Assembly: GCA_964581175.1 (NCBI GenBank)
Contig: CAZONI010000001.1
Location: 66,025 to 130,024 of the forward strand
Source: B46-G9 sp964581175
GTDB taxonomy: Bacteria > Desulfobacterota > DSM-4660 > Desulfatiglandales > Desulfatiglandaceae
Length of the DNA: 64,000 nucleotides
Direction: 5' to 3'
The notes under the pieces were generated by a model. That model was not told the DNA's origin, searched no databases, and saw only the letters and a program-made list of their open reading frames with translations. Positions within the stretch are counted from its first letter, which is position 1. Every line of letters starts with the position of its first letter. The position numbers and the translations under genes are program-made. Below are positions 44,952-52,554 of the stretch, piece by piece.

Positions 44952-45158
44952 TTATCCGGCAGCTGGATAGTTTATTTCCTTCAGGGTAGCCTTGATAGTT
45001 TCCAGGGTGGCCGGTGCTTCCCATTCCACGGTAATTTCCTTTGCCCCGGGGTCGCCTTCCACCTTCGAGACTCCTCGAATTTCGCCTAGCTCGTTCTTAA
45101 TGCTCATCACACAATGGTGACAACTAATATTGGGGATCGAAAGTGTCGTCTTTTCCAT
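44952..45158 (-). CDS. Heavy-metal-associated domain protein (CopZ-like)
   Basis: This 68-residue ferredoxin-like-fold protein has the metal-binding loop NISCHHC at residues 10-16. The His in CHHC is unlike the Gln/Ala/Ser of typical copper chaperones, so metal preference may differ. It would deliver metal to the adjacent CopA. AAGGAAGGAGAAGG precedes the start. Confidence 0.88.
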   Translation of the reverse strand: MEKTTLSIPNISCHHCVMSIKNELGEIRGVSKVEGDPGAKEITVEWEAPATLETIKATLKEINYPAAG

Positions 45159-45330
45159 GACCTTCTCCTTCCTTTGGCTTCAGCATTTCTCACTGCCATC
45201 CAATACCTGGTCGTCTTTTCATACCCGCATCGCATATACAAATTAATAATGGAATAACCCAAGTCAAGGAACCGAAAGGGATTTCAGATGAGGCAGGAGA
45301 TGTGCGGAGGAGTGCAAACAAAAAGGCCGG

Positions 45331-46302
45331 TCAATTAATCGTATCGCCAAAAAGGCTCTTCACCTTCTTTTCAAGCTCATCCCTGATCTCGCGCATAAAG
45401 GCGATCCCCTTTCCCGCAGGATCAGGGATATCCCATTGCTCGACTCCGGCGCCGGGAAACAGAGGGCAGGCCTCTTCACAGCCCATGGGTACGATCAATT
45501 CGGGATGAAAGAATTCCAGTACTGCATCCAATGATGCGGGTCTCCGGTAGGCCATGTCGATGCCTTTTTCCCTCATGGCTCTTACCATGTCCGGGTCTAT
45601 CTCTGCTGCCGGCGCGCTTCCCGCACTTTCAACATCCAACCGGTCGCCGAAATGGAACTGCGCAAAGGCACTCGCCATCTGGCTCCTGCAGGCGTTTTCC
45701 CTGCAGACAAAAAGGATCTTTTTCTTTTTGAGGAGCGGTCCAACCAGATCGGCCGCCTTTCCCCTTGCATCCGCAAGGGCGGTGGGATGCTGCGCTATGT
45801 CACCGCGCTCCTCTATCATCCTATATCCCAGACTCCCCTCGAAATGAGCCCCAACCGCATCGAAAAAGTACTTGGCAGTCAATTCGGTGCCCTCAAAGAG
45901 GTTTTTTCCTTTCGTGGCGCCCACGGCCAGCATGAACCCTTTTCGCCACTTCCGACCGGGATCCGTGAGCTTATGGGTATATTTTCGCGCCCACAGGGCC
46001 TGGGACCGGTCGATCAGGGCCTTCAATTGGGCAGTCGGTCCATAAAAGAAAATGGGCGTCGCCATCACGATCAAATCGGCTTTCCAGAGCAGGCGATACA
46101 CCTCCTGCATATCATCATCGAGCGGACAGAAGCCTTTTCTGTCGCAGGTCCCGCATTCCTGGCACGGACGGATGTTCAGTTTCGCCACATCCAGTTGCCG
46201 CGTGCGGGCGCCCAGATTTTCCGCTTCCTCCAGAAAGGCGGCGAGCAGGGAGGCAGTGTTTCCCTTTCCGCGCGGACTCCCCTGCAATCCGAGGACAAAC
46301 AT
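45331..46302 (-). CDS. Fusion of NADPH-dependent FMN reductase and ArsC-type low-MW phosphatase
   Basis: This 323-residue protein is two enzymes in one. Residues 1-190 form a flavodoxin-like iron-sulfur flavoprotein/FMN reductase (LQGSPRGKGNTASLL; CQECGTCDRKGFCPLDDD; ATPIFFYGPTAQLKALIDR). Residues 195-323 form a low-molecular-weight tyrosine phosphatase/arsenate reductase fold with the P-loop FVCRENACRSQMA (CX5R) and ending in IPDPAGKG. A fused flavin reductase could supply electrons to the arsenate reductase. The frame is continuous through KKKKILFVC. Glutaredoxin lies just upstream. Confidence 0.9.
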   Translation of the reverse strand: MFVLGLQGSPRGKGNTASLLAAFLEEAENLGARTRQLDVAKLNIRPCQECGTCDRKGFCPLDDDMQEVYRLLWKADLIVMATPIFFYGPTAQLKALIDRSQALWARKYTHKLTDPGRKWRKGFMLAVGATKGKNLFEGTELTAKYFFDAVGAHFEGSLGYRMIEERGDIAQHPTALADARGKAADLVGPLLKKKKILFVCRENACRSQMASAFAQFHFGDRLDVESAGSAPAAEIDPDMVRAMREKGIDMAYRRPASLDAVLEFFHPELIVPMGCEEACPLFPGAGVEQWDIPDPAGKGIAFMREIRDELEKKVKSLFGDTIN

Positions 46303-46356
46303 GAATCCCTCTCCTTTTCCTTGGCCCTTGACCTTTATCAGAGTCTCGAACAGTGT

Positions 46357-46623
46357 TTATTCATCAGTTGTGAGGCCGAGTGCCTCTCTGATTTCATTTT
46401 CCTTATACCCTACGATAACCTTGTCCCCGATAATGATGGTCGGGAACGAACAGTTCGGATTCCATTTCCGCACTTCATCGAGGATGGCCGCCCGCTCCTC
46501 TCCTTCGAGCAAATCCACATCCGTAAAATCATACTGCACCATGCACTCATTCAGAAACCTCTTGGTGGCCTTGCAATGGCTGCAGGTGCTCAGTGAATAC
46601 ATCTTTACGGCCTTTTCTTCCAT
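46357..46623 (-). CDS. Glutaredoxin-like protein
   Basis: This 88-residue thioredoxin-fold protein has the redox site STCSHCKATKRF (CxxC) and the cis-Pro/GSH-binding region SFPTIIIGDKVIVGY. ATG 46623 follows AGGAGG by eight bases; the frame extends upstream to 46677 without a better start. It lies 54 bases before the FMN reductase-ArsC fusion, for which it is a plausible reductant. Confidence 0.9.
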   Translation of the reverse strand: MEEKAVKMYSLSTCSHCKATKRFLNECMVQYDFTDVDLLEGEERAAILDEVRKWNPNCSFPTIIIGDKVIVGYKENEIREALGLTTDE

Positions 46624-46732
46624 ATCTCTTTTTCCTCCTATTTGCCTCTTGATTTCAAGACTGTCTCCATTTACCACTCGGTTTCCTTTCAGGGGAGAGC
46701 TCTACCAGGCTATTGAACATCCGGCCATCCTT

Positions 46733-46765
46733 GAAAAAGGGCATGCCGCGTATTGACCCTTTTTC
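46733..46765 (-). terminator. Hairpin downstream of the YeeE pair
   Basis: GAAAAAGGG (46733-46741) pairs with CCCTTTTTC (46757-46765). On the minus strand it lies about 40 bases after the YeeE-2 stop, with a T-rich descending arm, and separates the YeeE genes from glutaredoxin. Confidence 0.45.
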
Positions 46766-46807
46766 CGGGTGATTGGCAGGAGGGCTTCATACTGAATGCA
46801 CAGCGGA

Positions 46808-47614
46808 CTAGCATCCTTCGTCTTCCTGGATCACAGCTCCGGAAGATTCCGGCTCAGAGGGTTTTGGAGGGACCTTTTGGACCGCTTCCGTTTTGGGCTT
46901 CTTCTGCATAGCTGCCGGGCTCTTTTTCGCTGCGATCCGGTCGGGGTTGATGATAGCAAGGACCAGACCAAGGGCGATAAGGAGCGCAGCAGCCCCTATT
47001 TTTACCTTTCTGGATCCGACAGGCAGGGTTTCGGGGTCTCCAAGCCTGTTTTCCACTTTTTCCACCAACCAGTATGCACCGACCGCCATCAGGCACACCA
47101 GCAGGGCGATAAGTCCCGAGTTGATCTTCAGGACATCCGACAACCGCACGGCCCCCATGCTTCCGGAAGAGTAAAATCTTTCAAGGACTGGAAAGAGTTC
47201 GGCAAAAATAATTGACCCCAGGACCATTCCCACCAGAAAAATCAATCCGTCCAGTTTCCCTGAGACTGCAGACACCACAGACGTGGTCGGGCAGTAGCCG
47301 CCGATGACAAACCCCATTCCGAGGACGAATCCTCCGACAATCTGGGGCCAGATATAGGTCGGCAGGAGGTACACCTTCGAAAGATCAATCCAGCCGAACA
47401 CTGAAAAGAAAAGGAGCCCCAGCATACACACAACGATGGCCGTAAACATTACTTTCAGGACCGCAAAATCCCTGAGATAAAAGATAGCTACCAGCTTTCT
47501 CGCGTCCCCGAATCCTGCGCGTTCCAGCAGGAACCCGAACATGAACCCGATCAATCCGGCAAGTTGGAGGCTGTAAGCGAAATCAAACCATCCGAATTTG
47601 TAGAGAGGTCCCAT
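46808..47614 (-). CDS. YeeE/YedE-family membrane protein, second half-transporter
   Basis: The 268-residue protein has about seven helices and the conserved Cys motif GGYCPTTSVVSA, typical of the second YeeE/PmpB half that carries sulfur compounds such as thiosulfate. The C-terminal 45 residues form a Lys/Pro/Glu-rich cytoplasmic tail ending EDEGC, an unusual terminal Cys. ATG 47614 overlaps the TGA of the first half (TGATG); the long frame upstream to 47911 is discarded. Confidence 0.85.
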   Translation of the reverse strand: MGPLYKFGWFDFAYSLQLAGLIGFMFGFLLERAGFGDARKLVAIFYLRDFAVLKVMFTAIVVCMLGLLFFSVFGWIDLSKVYLLPTYIWPQIVGGFVLGMGFVIGGYCPTTSVVSAVSGKLDGLIFLVGMVLGSIIFAELFPVLERFYSSGSMGAVRLSDVLKINSGLIALLVCLMAVGAYWLVEKVENRLGDPETLPVGSRKVKIGAAALLIALGLVLAIINPDRIAAKKSPAAMQKKPKTEAVQKVPPKPSEPESSGAVIQEDEGC

Positions 47615-48123
47615 CACCGCCACTCCTTTCTCAGAAAATAGGCGGTCGCGTAAGCCCCCGCAAAGATTGAAAACATGAAGACCCAGCTTCCGAAGGCCAT
47701 CTCCGAAGAACCGGTCAGCGCCTGTCCGCTGGTACACCCCCGGGCAAGTCTGGCGGCGAATCCGGAAAGCGCCCCTCCCAAGAGGGCAAGCCAGAGCCGA
47801 GCGCTGACCCCGATGGAAGGCCCCCGGATGACCTCGCCTTTGACTCTCTTGGAAATAAAGGCGGAAAATAGACCCCCGAGTCCCGCCCCCAAGGTGAGAA
47901 ATACCAGCCACGCCATGAGGGGCGATCTTCCGCCGGCGAGGTATTGTGAGTAATACTTGTTGGCCGCCGCATGTTCGGGAGCCACCAGGTGCACGCCGGC
48001 CGTAGCGATCCGTGCGAACGAAGAAGATGAACCAAGTCCTCTTCCCATGGTGTAGTAAGTGAACAGCAGTACCAGCCCCAGGAATGCGCCGATGACATAG
48101 GGGTTTGCATAACGCGTCTTCAT
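47614..48123 (-). CDS. YeeE/YedE-family membrane protein, first half-transporter
   Basis: The 169-residue protein has about four helices and the motif LARGCTSGQALTG, the first conserved Cys site of YeeE/TsuA-type sulfur transporters. ATG 48123 follows GGGAG by several bases. With the overlapping second half it makes a complete split transporter, which may feed sulfur to the iron-sulfur and thiol systems nearby. Confidence 0.85.
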   Translation of the reverse strand: MKTRYANPYVIGAFLGLVLLFTYYTMGRGLGSSSSFARIATAGVHLVAPEHAAANKYYSQYLAGGRSPLMAWLVFLTLGAGLGGLFSAFISKRVKGEVIRGPSIGVSARLWLALLGGALSGFAARLARGCTSGQALTGSSEMAFGSWVFMFSIFAGAYATAYFLRKEWR

Positions 48124-48268
48124 ACTTTCACTCCCTTCTCCTCCGTTTGTGGATTGGAACCTCACTCGTGCCCAAATTCTATTCGTGGATGGGCACTAAC
48201 TGCTTGCGAGTATCCGTGCAACGGGTTATTTTGACCAGCGCAGCGATGGAGCAATTGAATACCCCGTT

Positions 48269-48346
48269 GCGTTCGCAACGTGGACGTTGCTCCTGCCGGC
48301 CGTTCACAATCAGTCCCTGTAGGAGCGACCTCTTGGTCGCGAACAT
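48269..48346. repeat. REPIN-like pair of inverted REP sequences
   Basis: GTAGGAGCGACCTCTTGGTC-type sequence at 48319-48346 is matched in inverted orientation by 48269-48296 (reverse complement GCAGGAGCAACGTCCACGTT). Each unit is itself a small hairpin (GCGACC/GGTCGC; GCAACG/CGTTGC). Two REPs facing each other across 22 bases is the REPIN arrangement. It lies in the 265-base gap between the YeeE genes and the HEAT protein. Confidence 0.65.
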
Positions 48347-48388
48347 GCGGTGAAAATGGTCAGGCAGTACTGGTTCTTCAATGTTCGA

Positions 48389-49111
48389 TCAAGGTGCCGC
48401 AGGCGGTTTCTTTTCCAGGGCCCATTGTGCCATCTCGCTTACGGAGCAGCGAAGAAGCGATCCGTCGAGGTACAGGAAGAATTCGCTCTCATCATGCCTA
48501 AGATGCAAGAGAGCATCTCGGGCTTCTCCCGCGCGCAGCAAGGCGATGATCCGGACCGCGAGACCCCGCTTCTCCGGGTCAGGCGATGAGAGAAACGGCA
48601 CCACATGAGCCACAGCATCCAGGGCGAGCTCCGGCCTCGCCTGTGCAAGTCGAGCAATTCCCCAGAGAACCCCCCGCTGCACCAATTCATTCTCCTGAAA
48701 ATTGCCGTCTTGCCGTATATAGGATATTAGAATACTTGCATACTCGGTTGCAAGGCCTTTGTGGTTTGCCAGTATCTCGCCCATCGCCTCCGCAGAACCC
48801 CATCCGATTCCTCCGGATTCATCGTTCAGGTTCCACATGAGCCGGCGCAGGATGATCCGAGCGGATTCCATGTCGTGTTCAGCGAGCTCCGCCACAAGGA
48901 TTCCCATCACCGTTACGGCATGCCATTTCATTTGACCGTTGGAATGATAAAGAAAAGAGAAAAGAGAATTGATCACTCTCCTGGCTGGAAAATTGTGAAG
49001 CTCCGTGAGCATTGAGGAAACGTCATGAGAATCCAGGAGCTTCCCGACTCGTTGTTTGAGCTTGCGGCCCTTCAACGCTTCTCTGCCCACCATGGCCTCT
49101 GTCTCATGCAT
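48389..49111 (-). CDS. HEAT-repeat protein, DVU0298-like family
   Basis: This 240-residue all-helical soluble protein has HEAT/PBS-lyase-type repeats (KWHAVTVMGILVAELAEHD; GIGWGSAEAMGEILANHKG; ELVQRGVLWGIARLAQARP). It resembles, from memory, a family first named in Desulfovibrio that is common in sulfate reducers and has no known function. Its start overlaps the ferredoxin gene stop by eight bases, so it closes the rrf2-cydAB operon. Confidence 0.8.
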   Translation of the reverse strand: MHETEAMVGREALKGRKLKQRVGKLLDSHDVSSMLTELHNFPARRVINSLFSFLYHSNGQMKWHAVTVMGILVAELAEHDMESARIILRRLMWNLNDESGGIGWGSAEAMGEILANHKGLATEYASILISYIRQDGNFQENELVQRGVLWGIARLAQARPELALDAVAHVVPFLSSPDPEKRGLAVRIIALLRAGEARDALLHLRHDESEFFLYLDGSLLRCSVSEMAQWALEKKPPAAP

Positions 49112-49304
49112 CTTCTGAAAGCATTATACAGTCCTGTGGACAGTAGCTCATGACCTCTTGTATCTCCTGTTGAGGATATTCCTCCAAATCCCGCACCTCC
49201 ATCAAGCCTGTCTCCCTGTTCCGCATAAACACCACGGGACAAAGCTCAATGCATGTACCACAATCAGAGCATTCACTGATGTCAATGACTGGAGGTGTTT
49301 TCAC
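49104..49304 (-). CDS. Small 4Fe-4S ferredoxin
   Basis: This 66-residue protein has one clear cluster motif CSDCGTCIELCPVVF and a C-terminal CPQDC half-motif, so one or possibly two clusters are bound. GTG 49304 follows GGAG by seven bases. The longer frame up to 49499 is rejected because its first 65 codons overlap a more plausible Cys-rich gene and look random. It may carry electrons for the neighbouring oxidase or defence enzymes. Confidence 0.82.
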   Translation of the reverse strand: MKTPPVIDISECSDCGTCIELCPVVFMRNRETGLMEVRDLEEYPQQEIQEVMSYCPQDCIMLSEDA

Positions 49305-49485
49305 CGCATTTCTCCATCCGCCTCTTCTTCCACGCAAGGTATTCCCGGTGGGTGAAACCGCTGCCCAGCTCGGAGATTCCGTTTCCGTGGCCATACTTTC
49401 TGCAGACACGGCAGCGAGTTTCACCGCACATCTGGCATTCCAGACAGTCGGGACATTTCTTCTTTCGAGGTTCCTCAAAACGCAC
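49282..49485 (-). CDS. Small Cys-rich protein (67 aa) between cydB and ferredoxin
   Basis: The protein MRFEEPRKKKCPDCLECQMC continues with GETRCRVCRKYGHGNG. It has six cysteines within about 18 residues (C-x2-C-x2-C-x2-C-x4-C-x2-C), suggesting zinc or iron-sulfur binding, then a basic tail with SGFTHREYLAWKKRR. GTG 49485 lies six bases after AAGG. It overlaps the ferredoxin start by 23 bases in another frame. The organised Cys pattern argues that this frame is real; I recall similar small proteins in sulfate reducers but no function. Confidence 0.65.
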   Translation of the reverse strand: MRFEEPRKKKCPDCLECQMCGETRCRVCRKYGHGNGISELGSGFTHREYLAWKKRRMEKCGENTSSH

Positions 49486-49541
49486 TCGCGACCTTCCATT
49501 CTTCCCAGACCTTCCCCACGAGATCCGGCCCAGGCTTCAGA

Positions 49542-50567
49542 CTAGGCCTCTTCATAGGCCAGATCTTCTTTCTTAAGTTTCCCCTTGAACAAATTGTACG
49601 CCCATATCTGATAGATAAGGACAATGGGAATGAACAGGAGCACCACAATGAGCATGATCTTCAGAGTCAATGGGCTGGACGACGCATTGTGGGCCGTCAG
49701 ACTGTACGCGGGATTCAGGCTCGACGGAAACATGTTGGGAAAGAGGCCGGCAATCCCGAAAAACGTGGCGCCGACAATGGTTACGGCCGACGAAAACCAG
49801 GCCTTCCAGTCGCCGCACTTTGCGATGAATACCCTCGTGCCCAGGAGCGCGAGCACGGTAAGAAGGATAATGGCGAAAAGGACGGGGTGCGCCAGGTAGT
49901 TGGCGTACAGGTTCGTGGCAAACTTGGTGGCAATGAGGAAAATAACCGCCACGACCAGGAGCACGGGCCAGAGTTTCCGCGCAGCCGCGCCCGCCTTTTC
50001 ATGGATTTTTCCCTCAGTCCTGACAGCAAGCCAGAGAGCGCCATGCACCAGAAAGAGCAGAAGAAACAGGACGCCTCCCAGCAGCCCGTACGGATTCAAA
50101 AGGGTGAGAAGGTTTCCGTGGTAAATACCCTGCTGATCAATAGGAATACCGCGAAAGATATTGGCAAAAGCAGCGCCGAACAGGATGGCGGGAAGCAAGC
50201 TGCCCAGGAACATGGTGGTATCCCATATCCTTTTCCATCCAGGGCTCTCAACCTTTCCCCTGAATTCGAAGGACACGCCCCGGACAATCAAGGCGAACAG
50301 GATAAGCATCAGGGCGGAATAAAGGGAACTGAACATCACCGCGTAAACCCTGGGGAAAGCTGCGAAGGTAACGCCGCCGGCCGTAATGAGCCAGACTTCA
50401 TTCCCGTTCCATAACGGGCCGATGGCATTGTGTACTACGCTTTTCTCTTCCTCGGTCCTGGCAATAAATGGAAGAAGGGTTCCCAGACCAAGATCAAAAC
50501 CATCGGTAAGGAAATAGATGGCCCACAGGAGACCCCAGAGTAAAAACCACACATTTTGTAGCGCCAT
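49542..50567 (-). CDS. cydB: Cytochrome bd quinol oxidase subunit II
   Basis: The 341-residue membrane protein has about eight helices. The family start is LQNVWFLLWGLLWAIYFLTDGFDLGLGTLLPF, followed by GPLWNGNEVWLITAGGVTFAAFPRVYA. With CydA it reduces O2 to water using quinol, here probably protecting an anaerobe from oxygen. It follows cydA by 17 bases. Confidence 0.95.
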   Translation of the reverse strand: MALQNVWFLLWGLLWAIYFLTDGFDLGLGTLLPFIARTEEEKSVVHNAIGPLWNGNEVWLITAGGVTFAAFPRVYAVMFSSLYSALMLILFALIVRGVSFEFRGKVESPGWKRIWDTTMFLGSLLPAILFGAAFANIFRGIPIDQQGIYHGNLLTLLNPYGLLGGVLFLLLFLVHGALWLAVRTEGKIHEKAGAAARKLWPVLLVVAVIFLIATKFATNLYANYLAHPVLFAIILLTVLALLGTRVFIAKCGDWKAWFSSAVTIVGATFFGIAGLFPNMFPSSLNPAYSLTAHNASSSPLTLKIMLIVVLLFIPIVLIYQIWAYNLFKGKLKKEDLAYEEA

Positions 50568-50584
50568 TTTGTCCTCCTTGTCAG

Positions 50585-51889
50585 TTAAACCGTTGCAGGG
50601 CCTCTTCGAGCATTCATGATGATGAGCGAGTAGCCCACCGCGCCCAGCAGTCCGTACACCACGATAAATGCGAGAAAGCTGACGAAGACCTGTGATGTGG
50701 CGATGGGAGAAACCGCATCGGACGTCTTCATGATCCCGTATACGATCCAGGGCTGCCGACCCACTTCAGCGAGGATCCACCCCAACTCAACCGCCAGGTA
50801 CGGCAATGGAATTGAGTACAGCATAAATTTCAGGTACCTGGGACTCTCGACCAGTCTGTTCCGCTTGAACCACCCGATGATGGTCATCACGGCAAAATAA
50901 AAACCCAGGGCCACCATGGTGTTAAAAGAGGCGTAACTGATGAAAACCGGAGGACGCTCATCCCGCGGAAAAGCTTTCAATCCCTCCACTTCCGCACTCG
51001 GGCTGTGTTTTGCCAGGAGGCTGAGCAAACCCGGAATGGGCAGAATCTCGATGGAGTTCCGTTCTTTCTGCTCATCGGGAAGGGCGAAAAGGTACTTGGG
51101 CGCGTAGGTGGACGTTTCCCAGTGGGATTCCATTGCAGCGAGTTTTGCAGGCTGCTTTTCCGCCAGGTCCGAGCCATGAATGTGGCCTTCCACCACTTCA
51201 AAAACTGAAAACAAAACACCGAATGCCAGAGCGATGCGAAAGCTCTTGGTAAAAAAGTCTACATGCTGCTTTTTGAGAAGATGGTAGGCACTGATGCCCA
51301 TGACGAAAAATGAGCTCAGGATAAGAGCGGCACTGAACACATGGGAGAATTCAAGGACTGCCCATTCCTGGAGCACAACCCTGGCAAAATCAGCCAATTC
51401 CGCCCTGCCGTTCCTGATCACATAGCCTACCGGGTGCTGCATCCAGGAATTGGCGATCAGGATCCAGACGGCTGAAAGGTTCGAAGCCCCGGCAATGAAC
51501 CACATGACCGTGGCATGGGCTCTCCGGGAGAGTTTCTTCCACCCGAATATCCACACCCCGATCAAGGTTGATTCCAGAAAAAATGCTGCGGATGCCTCAA
51601 TGGCCAGGAGGGATCCAAAAACGTCTCCCACAAACGCGGAGTAGCGGGACCAGTTGGTGCCGAACTGGAATTCAAGGGTGATGCCGGTCACGATCCCCAC
51701 TGCAAAATTGATAAGGAAGAGCTTTCCCCAGAACTTGGTCATTTTCAAATAGACTTCGTCGCCGGTCCTGGCATACTTGGTCTCCATAACAGCAACAAAG
51801 ATAGAAAGGCCCAGCGTGAGGGGAACGAACAGGAAGTGAAACATGGTGGCGGCAGCAAACTGCAATCGAGAAAGGAACAAGACGTTCAT
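50585..51889 (-). CDS. cydA: Cytochrome bd quinol oxidase subunit I
   Basis: The 434-residue protein carries the hemes b558, b595 and d. The N-terminal heme His appears in FAAATMFHFLFVPLTLG, and the quinol loop and the GRQPW motif (EVGRQPWIVYG) near residue 370 are present. The short Q-loop matches the compact subfamily. It follows the Rrf2 regulator by 20 bases, in an operon with cydB. Confidence 0.96.
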   Translation of the reverse strand: MNVLFLSRLQFAAATMFHFLFVPLTLGLSIFVAVMETKYARTGDEVYLKMTKFWGKLFLINFAVGIVTGITLEFQFGTNWSRYSAFVGDVFGSLLAIEASAAFFLESTLIGVWIFGWKKLSRRAHATVMWFIAGASNLSAVWILIANSWMQHPVGYVIRNGRAELADFARVVLQEWAVLEFSHVFSAALILSSFFVMGISAYHLLKKQHVDFFTKSFRIALAFGVLFSVFEVVEGHIHGSDLAEKQPAKLAAMESHWETSTYAPKYLFALPDEQKERNSIEILPIPGLLSLLAKHSPSAEVEGLKAFPRDERPPVFISYASFNTMVALGFYFAVMTIIGWFKRNRLVESPRYLKFMLYSIPLPYLAVELGWILAEVGRQPWIVYGIMKTSDAVSPIATSQVFVSFLAFIVVYGLLGAVGYSLIIMNARRGPATV

Positions 51890-51909
51890 ACAGTATCCTC
51901 CTCTCCTGA

Positions 51910-52383
51910 TCAGGCAACGTTCGAGGAATAACGACGGGAGTCAGCATCGTGCCCATTCAATCCTGACTCCCTCAGGCAGTGCTCCTGCGAGAGCATCTTA
52001 TCCATTGTTGCTTCTTTTAATGTCTGTCTGAGATCATTTCTGGCCTTTTCCCATACCTGGTGGACGGCGCATGAGGGACTCCTGAAGCAGGATTCCGGTC
52101 TGAGGACACAATCATTCAGGAATAGTTCTCCTTCCATAGCTTCGATGACATCCAGCAGGCTCAAGACTTCCGGCGAGATGAGAAGCCTGTATCCCCCTTT
52201 CGCGCCCTGCACAATTTCAAGAATCCCCGCTTTGGCGAGCTGCTGGGCGATCTTGGTCAGAAATTGACCGGGAATCTCCATTTCATGGCAGATTTCCTTA
52301 CGAGTGATGATCTTGCCTGATCCCTTTGATGAGAGGTACAGGCTGCATCTTACTGCGTATTCCCCGGCCCTGGTCACCCGCAT
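51910..52383 (-). CDS. Rrf2-family iron-sulfur transcriptional regulator
   Basis: This 157-residue protein has an N-terminal winged helix (MRVTRAGEYAVRCSLYLS; ICHEMEIPGQFLTKIAQQLAKAGIL; GAKGGYRL). Three cysteines of the cluster-binding loop occur as DCVLRPESCFRSPSC (x6, x5), like IscR/NsrR-type sensors of iron-sulfur status, NO or redox. It heads the cyd operon and probably controls it and itself through the operator at 52400-52423. Confidence 0.92.
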   Translation of the reverse strand: MRVTRAGEYAVRCSLYLSSKGSGKIITRKEICHEMEIPGQFLTKIAQQLAKAGILEIVQGAKGGYRLLISPEVLSLLDVIEAMEGELFLNDCVLRPESCFRSPSCAVHQVWEKARNDLRQTLKEATMDKMLSQEHCLRESGLNGHDADSRRYSSNVA

Positions 52384-52399
52384 GGCGACTCCTTATAAA

Positions 52400-52449
52400 G
52401 GATAAATAAGATGTTTTTTATCCTATATAAACAGCGATGACTCTGTCAA
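52400..52449 (-). promoter_or_regulatory. Promoter and operator of the rrf2-cydAB operon
   Basis: On the minus strand TTGACA (52449-52444) and TATAGG 16 bases later form a promoter. Immediately after, GGATAAA-N10-TTTATCC (52400-52423) is a perfect 7-bp inverted repeat covering the start region. That is an ideal place for an autorepressing Rrf2 dimer. The ATG at 52383 follows AGGAG. Confidence 0.7.
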
Positions 52450-52554
52450 CCGAAAAAGACTGCCCCTGTTTCTACCTTTTCACTGAGATAACTGCTTGCA
52501 TTTTCATGTGCTTCATGAAAATGGGAGGAGGTTAGACCGTCACAACCCCTTTCG

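Noticed and set aside
46808..47911. 367-codon form of the second YeeE protein
   Set aside because: The first 99 codons overlap the first YeeE half in another frame and look random; ATG 47614 overlaps the upstream stop in the usual TGATG fashion.
49104..49499. 131-codon form of the ferredoxin
   Set aside because: The extra N-terminal part is unordered sequence overlapping the Cys-rich gene, while GTG 49304 has a good ribosome-binding site.
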